Assembly (NCBI GenBank): GCA_014898425.1
Contig: RCSZ01000004.1
Location: forward strand, 1,922,001 to 1,986,000
Direction of reading: 5' to 3'
DNA: 64,000 nt
Source: Botryotinia globosa
Lineage: Eukaryota > Ascomycota > Leotiomycetes > Helotiales > Sclerotiniaceae
Under the pieces are notes generated by a model, which made no database searches, was not told where the DNA came from, and worked only from the letters and a program-made list of their open reading frames with translations. The position numbers and the translations under genes are program-made. This document shows, in pieces, positions 49,414-61,077 of this stretch (its first letter is position 1; every line of letters begins with the position of its first letter).

Positions 49414-50160
49414 TTATAATATTAAGAGAACTAATTATAATAATAAAATTCTATTATTACAATAAAATAATAAAAATTCAATGTTTTAAGAAAAATTTCT
49501 TATATTCTTTATTTTCTTTATATAAGAAAGAATATTATTATAAAATAAAATAAAGATTTCTTTATTCAAAAGGAAATTCTTTTATTAGTTCTTTATTCAA
49601 AATAATAATTTATTATTTTGAAAAAATTGAAATATCACGTGGAAGCTAGTTCAAATGCGGAATGACAGACGTAATATTATATAATATTATTTTTTCTTTT
49701 TCTTTATTATAATATTGATTGCAAATCAATAAAGAAAATTGATAAAATTAATTACAAAATCAGAATTTTCAAGTACGCCACCTACGTATTATAGGCTTAC
49801 GCCACCTACGTATAGGGGATAGGAAAAAGCATAAATAAGTAGCTTAAGTCTCTATATTCAGATCTTTTTCTAGTATTCACTTTTATATATATACAAGATT
49901 ATATAATAGAAATATCAATTCAAGCTTCAATAATAGTAATTCTATTTATATATTCTACTAGTCTACGCTTCCTATATAGTATTATTCTAGTACTATTCCC
50001 AATATAGCCTAGCTCATCCCCTGCTAAGCGCATGACCTATAATAATAATAATATTCGAAAAATCAGAAAAAGCTGAATTATTACTATTTATATCAAAATT
50101 AAAATCAAATAATTTTAGATCTTATAATAATAAACCTTTGAGAGGCTCTTACTTTGAAAT
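49414..50160. other. AT-rich isochore edge
   Basis: AT-rich sequence with no gene. Two 16-bp direct copies of TACGCCACCTACGTAT (49774-49789 and 49798-49813) stand out in composition. Normal composition resumes near 50160. Confidence 0.5.
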
Positions 50161-50665
50161 CAAGGCTAAACATTATATAATCACTATATGGTCTGTCTTA
50201 TATCTCTCTCACCCTCTGTCAAAATACACATAATCACGTGATAACACATTCTATTCTGCCTTTGTTTGCGGTGGTTTGATTACAAGACAAGTTGAATAGT
50301 CTCAATTCAACTTTCCCTTGAGCAAAGAACTTCCTCAAGAAGGAATCAAGTAATTGAAACAAAAACATTTCGCTTTCTCTATGTCCCGCAATACAAGGCT
50401 TCAATCTCCTGTGTAATTCATTCCATTTCCTCATCAAGATTTATTTATTCATCTTACATCTAAAACCTTTTTCTATCTAAAACCAAACAACTCACCCTGC
50501 CTTCTCGCTAGGTACCTATCCTATCACATTTTCTTCCGTTTGACATCACCAAGTTGAATCGGATTGAGTCGGCAACATTGAACACATTCTACCTCTACCT
50601 CTCCCTACTACATCGTTCGACCTTCAATTTGGTGTTCTTTGTGCATTTAAAATTCATGGTGCCAA
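50161..50665 (+). promoter_or_regulatory. Upstream region of the chromodomain/CCCH gene with overlapping uORF
   Basis: CT-rich leader (about 50460-50640). An ATG at 50656 opens a 19-codon frame (to 50712) that overlaps the main start at 50666 in another frame, so the main ATG would need leaky scanning. TCACGTGA (50233-50240) is a perfect E-box palindrome. Confidence 0.5.
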
Positions 50666-53600
50666 ATGACTTTCAACCAATCATCAAGAGAAGACAGGTT
50701 CACCTCGCTTGAAGAAGAGGAGATTTTCAAAATTTCCATAGAGTCAACCGATGAAGAGCAATATGGCTCGGATCATGAGTTCATCGTTGAACGCATTTTG
50801 GCCCAAAAAACAGAAGATGGCCAACGCCTGTATCTGATAAGATGGACAGGATTCCCAGAGGAAGAATCATCGGTAAACACTCTCTCTTAATATCAAATCC
50901 CATTCAAAGGAGAGCCCTAGTACTTACATTCTGGTAGTGGGAGCCGAGGAAGAATATATTGGGTCAAAGTATTCTGGACGCTTGGAAAACACGGCGAACT
51001 CGTGAGCTCCAGGGCTTAGATGCACCATATGATGTCGGAAAACTGGAACTTTTAAAGAAGGCGGCCGAGGCTGGCAAAGCGCAACGTGCTCGCTTGCGAC
51101 GTGAGAAGAGAAAGCGGCAGGGAATAGTCGTATCGCCTCACGAATCTGATGCAGATAGTGTCGACGAGACGCACACGACAATTCCACATCCACTAGTTAA
51201 CACAGCTACGCGCAGGGATGCAAGAAACTCCGAAAGACAACAGCAAGTTCAAGCTGCTAGAAGATCTAAAGTAAGCACAGACATTTGTTCAAATCAAGAA
51301 CCCATCTGCATGTTATGTGGTATTGTTACCACCCTCACATTCCAAGTCTCCTCTGGCAGGGTTCCACGTTCATGACTGGTTGGCAGATACAGTCACTGAG
51401 CCCCCGGAGAGATAATATATCGAGGTCATGGTATACATTGTCATTTTTCCTGAAAGCCTGGTTTGAATTTGGACAATAAATGATTCTTGGTCATCTAACT
51501 CGTTCGAGATAGTAGATCTCTATGACTAACTTTATTTAAGATTCAGGAGCGTCAACTAATCGATTCTGATTCATCGTCTGACGAACCGCTGTTCGTAAAT
51601 TCGCGACGAAAATCGACCTTGAGTGCCTCATCTGCTACAAAGCCACCAGCACAGAAGGAACTGCAGAAGGATGTTGCTTCCAAAGTAAACGCTAGCGATG
51701 ATCCACTGATAGCAACCGCCGAGAACTCTTCATTGTCTAAAAGCAGCTCAGCGTCGAAGGGTTCTTCATTATCTAGAGGAGTCTCCAAGATTCGAGGAGG
51801 GGGAAGTGCTACACGAGGAGGTTCTTCTTTACAGTCACATAATGTTTTTCTTGGTGGAAAAGCGCCCAGAAAACAAAAAGCGAGTTTAATTGAAGCAGCG
51901 GCAGATCCGTCAAAAGACCAGCGTCATTTCAAGAATAGGCATATCCTGAGAAAAGTGGAACTAGCTGGGAGAACTATAGCAGACAAATCACCAGATATTA
52001 CTGCTATTCCTGGTGGCTTGATAAATCCTTCGAAAGTTTCATCCTCATCTGTACAACGACCAGTCACTCTTTATAGAACCCCATCTGCTCCTCAGAATGA
52101 GGTGCCCATGGAGCTAGTTGAGTCGCCTCTCGAGAAGCAACAAGTCTCCCAGCGACTGCCTGCACTGCACCCATCTGAAATGTCATGGGAAGAGGTACAG
52201 AATATTCCATACGAGAAGCGAACAATCTGTTTCTTCCTTAATCAACCCAGTGGATGCACTGTTACTGGCTGCAAGTATCTCCACCAAAACGATCCCCTGC
52301 TGCCTATTGCCCCGCCCCCAGATGGATGGTTTGGGTCGCAGCAAATTTGCTTCTTCTATAACCTGAATGGAGACTGCAAATGGGGTGATACGTGTAGGTC
52401 TCTGCACGAATCAAATCCCGATATTCCAGTCAGGAAGCCTCCTCCTGGATGGGTAGTGTCAGATCCATCTACCAAAACCATGCCAAACAAAGCACAGCTC
52501 CCAGACTATGTCGACGGTCCGCAGCGGGTCTGCTATTACTGGTTCCACGATAATAGTTGCACAAAAGGAGTTGACTGCAAAATGGCACATTCGACCGATA
52601 ACGATCTCCGAGTAGCAGCAAGACCTGGTTTGGTTCCTTGTAAGTACTGGATTCAGGGTCATTGTCGCAATGGTGCAGATTGTTCTTTCGTGCACGACTC
52701 TACTCAGGATAATCGTTCTGTATCCTACATGAGCCAACATCACCCTAAAGTCATCGAACCCGAAGTTTCAGGGGAGAAAAGTGTACAGCCTCCACTACAT
52801 CAGTCAAAGCATATTCCTATATTCGGTGACGACGATACAATGGATTTCGAGATGGATAAATTGCCTGATCTTCTAACGCTCGAGTCAAATATCGTAGAGT
52901 CTGAACAATATGTCGATGATCACTCAGTGACTGAAACAGTAAAAATCACAGGTACCAAAATCAAGACAGTCACGTTTGGCCCGCAGACGCAACCTATCAA
53001 GCTCGACTTCACAAGCCTTCCACCGAATACTTCAGACTGGGCAAGAGTGTTTGCGAGTGCAGAGAATTTGGATTTCAACCAAATATGTACCATATATGAT
53101 TTCAAATCGAGATACAGCCATATCCAACATTCTACTTATTGGCAAGCGAGTATCAGCACCGATCCTACTGACCAAGTTGTATGCGACACGGTTAAAAACA
53201 TGGCTAAGCATCTCTGTCTTCAGATGTCTGGTTTGGCGTGCATTTCGAGCAATTACATTATTCTACTCTATCCAACAGTGGCCGAAGAATGGAAGTATTT
53301 AGATACAACACCTGATCCACCAACTGACGCTACACTGAAATACTTGGTATTTGGTTCTCAAAGCCCTATTTCATGTTCCATGGAATCTGCCACAATCGAT
53401 CAAATTTCGTTGACAGCTCTTTCCCCCAGTGACATGATGATGAAAAGCTTCCATCATCTTGATTACGAAAAATTAATCATAGACCTGAAGCTTAAGGACC
53501 AGAAACTCAAGAAACCTATCACCTTCAACTTTTGTTTAATATTTCCTGCATCTAAACAGCCTCTTGCGGAATTGATAGCATCTTGGCTCAAGAGCCGTTC

Positions 53601-54705
53601 AAAAGACGACGGCAAGATATACAGCTATCAGAAGCCAGGATGCTGGAACCATTTCAAAAAACACGTCAAAGCTGGAGCTGTGCTGATACACTCGTCTGCA
53701 CTCAGTCTTATTTCTGATACAGACCTCATTCATGGCATGACGCTAGACGGGATGAACTATACGTTTTGGTGTATTCAAGATACCACATCCAAAGTGCCAT
53801 TCTATCAAATGCAAAAACAATCCGAACTGGGCCAAGTTATAACAAAACGCCTCTTACCTTTAGGGTATACCATACTCCTCACACCAAGTTTTTTGGTTGC
53901 AGAACCAGTCATGACACTTAGCTTTTTGCAATGGTACCAAAAGAAGATCAAAAGCTCAATAAGTGGCTCAGTCAGAGTATTATGCTGCCACGAACTTCCA
54001 AGCTTTCTTATGGAGCTTGCGATTTCGAAGGCTGAGGAGCAAAAAGAATTGATGAATAGCCTTGCACGCGACCCGTCGATGCTTTCTAAATTAAGCGAAA
54101 GGGGATTAAGTCACGAACAGTGTACGGCGAGAATCGATCTATATTGGCTTCTTTGTGATATTTTACGCAAGGATCTTCCTGCCAACCTATCTCCATTCGA
54201 CCGTGACCCTTCCGAAGAGAATTCGCGGAGTCCATTTCTCTTTGCGCCTCCATTCATCGATCAAAATGACGAGAAAAAGTTGGTCGCTTGGTTTGCAGGG
54301 TGGGCTTATGCAAATCTCGATAAATATAGACGATTCTACGTCATTGGTTCTGGAAAATCAAATAGAAGCTCTGGTGTTCCAGTGAGAATGATTCCAGAGA
54401 GCGAAAGTCACCCGCCAAATTCCAAGGCTTTCCGTGAAGGAGGCGCGTTAGCGTGGGCCAGGAGAGGAAGGAACCCGATTCCTATTGCCTGCAGCACCAC
54501 ACCATTGGGTGTCAATGAAACTCCGTTAGAAAGAGCGGAAGTAAAGTTGAAGGAATTCAAATACGAATTTACGGATGAATGGTATCCTGAGTGGAGGAGG
54601 AACCCGGGTGAAGGACGGAGTTCAAATCATATCATCGAATATCGCTGGAATCGTGTTTTTGAATCGCTCAAAATTCCTTTCGAGCCGTTAAAAGTTACAA
54701 ATTGA
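50666..54705 (+). CDS. Chromodomain protein with four CCCH zinc fingers
   Basis: Three exons: 50666-50872, 50938-51270 and 51547-54705 (introns 65 and 276 bp), 1232 residues. Residues about 38-95 are a chromodomain (EFIVERILAQKTEDGQRLYLIRWTGFPEEESSWEP), with aromatic-cage positions W60 and W70 type residues; exon 1 ends just before WEP. Then come a basic/acidic linker, RG-rich repeats (about 255-275), and four CCCH fingers starting at C408, C448, C509 and C545 (pattern C-x7/8-C-x5-C-x3-H). A large C-terminal half (about 660-1230) includes LLYPTVAEEWKYL, loosely SPOC-like, and an unassigned alpha/beta region. The layout recalls heterochromatin readers such as fission-yeast Chp1, but the CCCH array is extra. 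A histone-methyl plus RNA-binding role is inferred. Confidence 0.85.
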
Positions 54706-56855
54706 TTCATGAAAGGAAGTTTTGAATTTCCTTGTGGAGTTTGAGCGTTCGTACATTTTGAAATTTCTTTCTATTGTAATACCATATGCTTTACATGACA
54801 AAGCTACACAATTAATAATAAGTTAGCGTTGACTTTTCAAATGGTTTGGAGCCCGCGAAGCAATCATCGTGCCAAAGTTTTTGTCGAACCTTTTCAGATG
54901 CCGCAAGGGTCATGCGTTAGCAAAATGTAGTCCCGTACACTGTATCAGAATCCTACAATGATTTTGGAGTGTTTAGCAATAAAGAGTGGGGGTCTAGAGA
55001 AAGGAAGGAGTAATCTACTTCCTTTAGCATATGCCAGACTACAATGTCATTGTGGGCAAGCTCACGTTGATTTAGACCCCTTGTGCCTAGGAATGTGAAT
55101 GGAGATTAAAGCGTGGACACAAAGGGGGAACCCTCTGTGATCCCCCCTTCCTTTGAAGGCTCTATTTTGTCCTGATTTATATCGTACAATTACTTTCATG
55201 CTCTCACACATTACCATATGACCTACCGAGTATACCGAGTAACCTACCATGTAACTATGTGATTTAATCTAGTATAGAGACGTTACTTCTACGCCATGGA
55301 GGAACTTTCCGTACAATTGGTTCATCGCTAGGCTCCAGAACAACGAGCAGATGAAGAGAAATAGAAAGAGAGAGAGCGGGGGGGGGGCAAAGGGATTAGC
55401 CAAGACAGACTCTAATGTAGCGTGCGCAACACGTATCAGAATAAGCAATTACGGGTTCAATACGTCAGTGGCTACTTGAGTATCAGTGCATGATTTTCAA
55501 TGATTCAGACTGCGGTCTAAGGAAGAAGATTCTCGATTTCTAGATCTATTCTCCATATTATGAGATGCCTTTATCCGGAATCCTTGTGTCTTACACAGAA
55601 AAGGACTTCGTGACAACCCTGTTTAAGCTAGCGGTACTTCTTCAAGCCAGTCGCGCGATTGCAATCTTACGAGGACAAGTTTAGGCTGTCCAACTCTCTC
55701 TGGGCAGTCAGAAGCAAATATTCATGTTCAACTTTTCAAGTGACCTCATAGGAATGTGATGGCTCACAAAATTAGATCGATAGCGATAGGAGTGGAAGAG
55801 AAGGACCAGAAGCAAAGAAACATGGGGTGCACCAACCCTAACCCCTCATTTATGTATCTCCATTTGCACACAGCGCTCCACCCAAAGATTGCATGGATGT
55901 TAGCGAGTTAATGATGATGACAACTCTCGAGCCCCTTTTCGTTTGTAGAAATGCATTTGAATTGACCACGAGATAGAGTTCGACCGAGAGAGAGATAGAG
56001 TACAGGGTTGATGATGAGCTGCTTTTGTTTCCGATGGTCTGTCGAGCTAGTCAAACGGGACTTCGTTATGAATATATGCTCGCAGAAGTTAGCGGATGTC
56101 TTTCTGGGCAAAGTTCTGCAGCCGAGGGTATGCCGTAAGTGGATTGCAATCTTGCCTTCTTGTTCTTGATGTAGCCGCAAAATATCGAAACCGACCAACG
56201 AGTAAAATGAATCTTATGTCTTGGTATCACGGAACGTCTGTAACATCATGGTCAAAGGGAAGACGAATGGTATGTCGATGAGGCAAGACCTTCGCGCCTG
56301 TATAGTGAGATGAGCCACCCAGAGGATAGTCAGTGGAATTGAGGTGTCATTTTACGGGATAATACGGAAAGAGCTGGAGGGCGATTGCAATAAAGAACCA
56401 GAGACATCGTGGGTCCATAGCAAGCTCACAATCATTGGATGTACGGCTTCAAGATGAAAGAGTGATTTGAATTTAGATTTCTTGAAAAGAATGAATCTAG
56501 AAGAGGGGGTTCATGATTTACAAAGTGAAATGATGTACCTCGTTCTAAATTACTAATAATCTCGCTCTTATTCTTATGGATATATCTTTTTGTAGGGGTT
56601 TTCTTTGGGACGCTGATGGGCTAAATGATTAGAGAGATTCAAAAGATTCATGTTAGTCAAGGCTCTCTTCCAAAAAATAAAATGTAGTGGGAACATCTTG
56701 AAATGGAGTGCGCTTAATAATTTTATATTTTGTATGACAACAGAAGAAGGCTATTGATTCTTTTCCCTCCAAGCCCAAAACGCCAGTATATGCAACAAGT
56801 ATCCTTTCCGGGAAAGAACTCATACACCCATCACGAGACCTTTAAAATTACTAGA
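54706..56855. other. 2.1-kb convergent region without a recognised gene
   Basis: Normal base composition, but no frame with a domain and no splice-consistent model on either strand (longest frames about 95 codons). It lies between the 3' ends of two convergent genes. A non-coding RNA or a decayed gene is possible. Confidence 0.5.
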
Positions 56856-58997
56856 CTACTTGGATTTGCTTCCCTTCTTCTTCTTTTCCTTACTTTCCTT
56901 CTTCGTGGTATCTGTCTTCAAAGTCTCATCTTTCTTAGCTTCTCCCTTCTTGGCCTTCTCCTTAGTTTCCTTCTTGGGCGTATCAGTCTTGGCTGTCTCG
57001 TCCTCCTTGGTCTTCTCTACCTCGGCGTCTGCCTTTGTCTTGTCTGCTTTGGGATCGATACCCTTTCGTTTCAAGGTGTTTTTTCTCGCCTTCACTATGT
57101 ACTCTTCATCTTCACCATCATCCCATCCTCCAAATGCATCCTCTTCCTCATTTTCTCTAATGGGTGTCTTGTCAATATCCAACTCATCCAACTCCTTCTC
57201 AGCATCCTTCTCGCCAGGCTTGCTCTTGGGAGATGGTCCTGTCTTCTTGAATTTAGAGACGAAGAAGCCATCAACGTTATAAGCATGGGGGTAATATCTT
57301 CTTGTCATCTTCATGTTCTTGTCGAAGTTTTTGCCCATATATGATGTGAAACCCTCCTTACCAAAAGTTAGGCCAGTCTCCACGAGCTTAACGTTTGGTC
57401 TCTTGTTGAGTACATATTGAACGACTTGCTCGTTCTCCTCAACGGTGACACTACATGTTGAATAAACGATATAACCTCCGGTCTTGCTTGCGTGGTCAAC
57501 CGAGTCGATAGCTGAGAGAAGGAGCTGCTTTTGTAAATGAGGAAGCATGAGAAAATCTCGTTCTGTTTTGTTCGTCTTCACACTAGCATCCTTAGCGATA
57601 ACTCCAGTACCGGAACATGGTGCATCAAGTAAGACACGATCGAAACCTCCGATAACTCTGGGGAATTCTCTGGCGTCGTAATTGCATACGATCACATTTT
57701 TGGCTCCTAGACGATGGATGTTACCGATCAGACCTTTAGCACGAGATTTGTTGCTATCGTTGGCGAAGATGCAACCCGTGTTCTTCATCAACGCGGCAAT
57801 GTGTGTTGTTTTTCCACCAGGAGCAGAGGCCATATCGAGGACACGTTCGTGTTCTTGTGGTGCAAGAGCCATCACGGGGAGGAAAGAAGAAGCGGCTTGT
57901 AGAATATAATGTCCGGCAAGGTACTCTGGAGTGGCACCCAAGGGTACAGCACTCTCGAAAATTTGCAAACCAACTTTGGACCATTTTCCCACCGGCTCTA
58001 AGACTACTCCACGGTTAATCAGTGCCTGTGCAAGGTCTCTTCGATGTGTCCGCAAGGTGTTTGTTCGGATGACGACAGGTCTTGGGGTTTCGTTGGCCTC
58101 GAAGAATGCAAAAGCCTCCTTGGGCGGGAATAAGTTGAAGAGCTTTTCCGCTAAGAATTCCGAGTAACCATAATATGCGCAAATATCCTTGATCAATTGA
58201 GCTGTGTATTCGGCCCTGGATCTACCCTCTTCGGAAAGATTCGAGAAATCATCCAAGACTCGGATGGTATCGTTTATTCGAGATCGTAGAAGCTGTAGAT
58301 CAGGTGCCAATAAAGCATTAGTCTTGGGCGCCTCTCCGTCTTCGTCGTCGCTGTCGAATATATGGGGTCTGTCTCCTGCAATGTTCGTTTGCATGGCAGC
58401 TTCCTCCAATTCAGCTTGTGCCTCTGCGGCCTCCTCAGCTTTTTGCTCATCCAATTTCCTTGACAATCCAGCAATATTGGCAGCAGTGAGTTTTTCCTCG
58501 GCATCAGACTCGTCCTCATCCTCAGAGAACATTGCTTTTGGGTGATCATCATCCGAATCATAGACATCGCTTCCACTGTCTGAGCCCAGGAAATCATCTG
58601 GAAGACCAGGACCATCATCATCTGAAACATCCAATTCGTCAAATTCGTCATTCATGAGATCCGCCGCATCGGAATCGACATCCTCCATCTCCTCATCTGA
58701 CATGGGCAATGGTGCAGCCTTCTTCGACTTTTTCGCAGAAGGTTTCTGAACCGGTAACGAGTTTGTAAATTTTCCTTTTGTTGCGTTTTGTGCCGCCGAG
58801 TTCTTCTTGCCATTGGCAGCTCCATTGGACTTTTTCTCCGAAGTTCGACGTTTCTTGTTAGGATCGGGAGCATATTGCATCGATTCAGCTCTAGATTCTG
58901 CTACTGACATTCCAGCTTTTCTTTTTAAATTGGTGAAATGTGCTTCATCGAGCGGTTCGGGCATGCCCTGCTTCTTCATACGTCTTCCCACACCCAT
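56856..58997 (-). CDS. NOP2: NOP2, 25S rRNA cytosine-C5 methyltransferase
   Basis: Nucleolar SAM-dependent enzyme (NSUN1 family) that makes m5C in helix 89 of 25S rRNA and is essential for 60S assembly. Single exon, 713 residues. Start MGVGRRMKKQG matches the family N-terminus (yeast MGSRR). Residues 100-220 are highly acidic (nucleolar-type). The catalytic domain is about 270-600: RTNTLR (311-316), SAM motif I VLDMASAPGGKTTH (386-399), motif IV LDAPCSGTGV (457-466, release Cys461), motif VI STCSV (513-517, catalytic Cys515), and YPHAYNVDGFFVSKF. The C-terminus is a Lys/Glu-rich tail. All catalytic residues are intact. Divergent with GET5, 276 bp between starts. Confidence 0.97.
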   Translation of the reverse strand: MGVGRRMKKQGMPEPLDEAHFTNLKRKAGMSVAESRAESMQYAPDPNKKRRTSEKKSNGAANGKKNSAAQNATKGKFTNSLPVQKPSAKKSKKAAPLPMSDEEMEDVDSDAADLMNDEFDELDVSDDDGPGLPDDFLGSDSGSDVYDSDDDHPKAMFSEDEDESDAEEKLTAANIAGLSRKLDEQKAEEAAEAQAELEEAAMQTNIAGDRPHIFDSDDEDGEAPKTNALLAPDLQLLRSRINDTIRVLDDFSNLSEEGRSRAEYTAQLIKDICAYYGYSEFLAEKLFNLFPPKEAFAFFEANETPRPVVIRTNTLRTHRRDLAQALINRGVVLEPVGKWSKVGLQIFESAVPLGATPEYLAGHYILQAASSFLPVMALAPQEHERVLDMASAPGGKTTHIAALMKNTGCIFANDSNKSRAKGLIGNIHRLGAKNVIVCNYDAREFPRVIGGFDRVLLDAPCSGTGVIAKDASVKTNKTERDFLMLPHLQKQLLLSAIDSVDHASKTGGYIVYSTCSVTVEENEQVVQYVLNKRPNVKLVETGLTFGKEGFTSYMGKNFDKNMKMTRRYYPHAYNVDGFFVSKFKKTGPSPKSKPGEKDAEKELDELDIDKTPIRENEEEDAFGGWDDGEDEEYIVKARKNTLKRKGIDPKADKTKADAEVEKTKEDETAKTDTPKKETKEKAKKGEAKKDETLKTDTTKKESKEKKKKGSKSK

Positions 58998-59273
58998 TTT
59001 GAATGATTTGTTTGGATGTTCGTACTAGAAATTGAAAAGTTGAATGTAAAGATTCGCAAATGCAGCAAATGCGATTTGAGGGAACTTTTTTTCTAGACGA
59101 ATATAATTTTCTCGCAGATAAGGTTTAGCGCACTTAACTTATCAAGCTCGGTCGCCGTTGTTCCGATGCCAAGACTTTTATCTTGTGCTATGTCTGTAGC
59201 TTGATTTGCCCGCAGTTGAGCTTCGAGGAATTATATTCGTTTCTACTCACAACTTCTTCAAATATTATTCATA
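58998..59273. promoter_or_regulatory. Divergent promoter NOP2/GET5
   Basis: 276 bp between start codons; must serve both genes. Confidence 0.6.
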
Positions 59274-60009
59274 ATGACTGAACTCACATTTGCCAAGTCC
59301 TTCATTCAGACTCTCGAGTCGCGGTCTCCTAAAATCACTGCCGATCATGTTGAAGATCCAAGAAATTATCCCTCAAGAGGGGCAGTATGTTTCCCTTGCA
59401 CTCTTACTTTGTGTACCTTGTTTTACACTACTCATGTCTCTTTACCTTTCGCACTCTTCTGCTTTGAGTTGTTGCTTCCCATACTAACAAGTATGATAGG
59501 CCATTCTCCCAAAGATGCGAAAACCTCCTGCCAAACGCCAAAAGTTGACTCCAGGACAAGAACGTAGCATCACGGTATCTTTGAAGTCATCGCGAAACCC
59601 ACCTCTCGACGTAACACTTTCTACACTATCGCCAAACACTTCTATTCTTAACTTGAAAGAGTCATTATCCGAGAAAGAAGGCATCCCCGTGGAAAAATTG
59701 AGGGTACTTTACAACAAGAAACCGGTTGGGGATGCGAAAGTTTTGAAAGATGTCATTGGTGAAGAGGAAACCAAAGTCGAATTTAGTATCATGGTAATGG
59801 GTGGAGCTGCTTCCGTGAGAAAAGTTGAGACTCCCGGTAAGGAAGTGGAAGCACCAGTTGCACAAGGGCCGAGTGGGCTGGAAACTCTTTCCGGGGAAGA
59901 GTTCTGGGAAGATTTGAAGGGCTTTTTGGTGCAACGATTGAGGGACGAAGAACAGGGAAACAAACTGTATGAAGTATTCAAGAAAGCCTGGGAAAGTAGC
60001 GCTGAATGA
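59274..60009 (+). CDS. GET5: GET5-like ubiquitin-domain protein
   Basis: Subunit of the Get4-Get5 bridge that passes tail-anchored proteins from Sgt2 to Get3 in the cytosol (yeast Get5/Mdy2). Two exons: 59274-59384 and 59500-60009 (115-bp intron, GTATGT...ACTAAC...GATAG), 206 residues. Three parts are seen. Residues 1-43 (TELTFAKSFIQTLESRSPKITADHV..AILPKM) fit the Get4-binding N-terminus. Residues about 58-136 form a ubiquitin-like fold (ITVSLKSS, LNLKESLSEKEGIPVEKLRVLYNKKPVGDAKVLKDV). The C-terminus EEFWEDLKGFLVQRLRDEEQGNKLYEVFKKAW is the homodimerisation helix bundle. The usual length for ascomycete Get5. Confidence 0.88.
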
Positions 60010-60267
60010 GGGACATATATTCACGGGGAAACATAGCGAGGAGTTTGGCAATGTACAATTGGAAAGACACAGGCAAATTTGCCAATTCAGAAACAAGTAC
60101 TTCCGCAAAAGTCGCTTTTAATGTCTTCATATATCATCACGCTGAAATGATCAATCCGTCTTCAGAAGAATAAATTCACACCCATGCATATCATCGCAGG
60201 CAATAAGCACCCAATGAAACAGTGTTCCTTCCTGTCACGTTCGTTCCCAAAACCACAAGGCCTGTAT

Positions 60268-61077
60268 CTATGCCTTGAGAGCGGCTGTACCCTTGCTGAC
60301 TGTCTTCAACATTTCATTCTCCTCGAGGTCGGCTTCGTCGTTTGCTTGAAGTTCATCGCCCGAAAGTCCGGATAAGGCACGCTTGAAGGATTCCTTGGTA
60401 GAGGCGTACATCATTTTAGGCTAGAAATCGATTAGTACTAGAAGGCGATATTATAAGATAGAACTTACGAAGGTAGTAGCATCATCAGGGGACCACGAAA
60501 TGAAAGTAAGCTTGGTTCTAGTAACACATTAGCCCCCAATCCATAAAGCCAAATGGAAGTAAAATTACCTTTGTCCCTCTCCATTGGCCAAATCATAGTT
60601 GAAGTCGTAGACGGCGTATCTGGGACCTTTACCCTGGGTTTTCTAAAATGTTTATCAGCGCTTTGTCCCTAACAATAAGCTGTCGAACGTACGTTCTTGT
60701 TGAGTGCCTTTGCATTTACGAGGACCTCACGGAATGGTTCCCAGTCTGCCGACTCGCTGGAAGTGTCGACAACAACCTTTGTGCCTTCATCGTTGATCTT
60801 GTAAACGATCCACTTGATTTTCTTTTGAAGCTTCATCTCGTTGAACTTCTCGATGCACTCATCCTCGACGGTGATACTGTAGACTTGTTAACTAATGCTC
60901 TGCGGCCCTGCTCAAATTATTGGTAGGAACAGATTCGCATCAAGCTCGGTTGTCACCGCAAGTCACTGATGGTAGTCGGTTGAGTAGTGGGGTGAACTGA
61001 CCCTGAGTTAGACTGTTATAGCGGAATTATCAGCAAACGGTTGTATGGCAGTTGGTGGAATAGAAGCTACATACCAT
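60268..61077 (-). CDS. COF1: Cofilin (ADF-H actin-depolymerising factor)
   Basis: Severs and depolymerises actin filaments; essential for actin patch turnover. Six exons: 61075-61077 (ATG only), 61002-61012 (11 nt), 60693-60876, 60569-60642, 60469-60517 and 60268-60420. The product is 157 residues, slightly longer than the yeast protein (143). It starts MSNSGITVEDEC; the N-terminal Ser is the family's regulatory site. ADF-H landmarks: FNEMKLQKKIKWIVYKI, GPRYAVYDFNYDL, LTFISWSPDDATTFPKMMYASTKESFKRAL (long actin-binding helix) and LSGDELQANDEADL. The two tiny first exons are inferred from frame and splice sites, so their exact junctions are less certain than the rest. Confidence 0.92.

Noticed and set aside
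55370..55390. G-run near 55380 as a possible quadruplex
   Set aside because: Only a single G-run, without the further runs needed for a quadruplex nearby.
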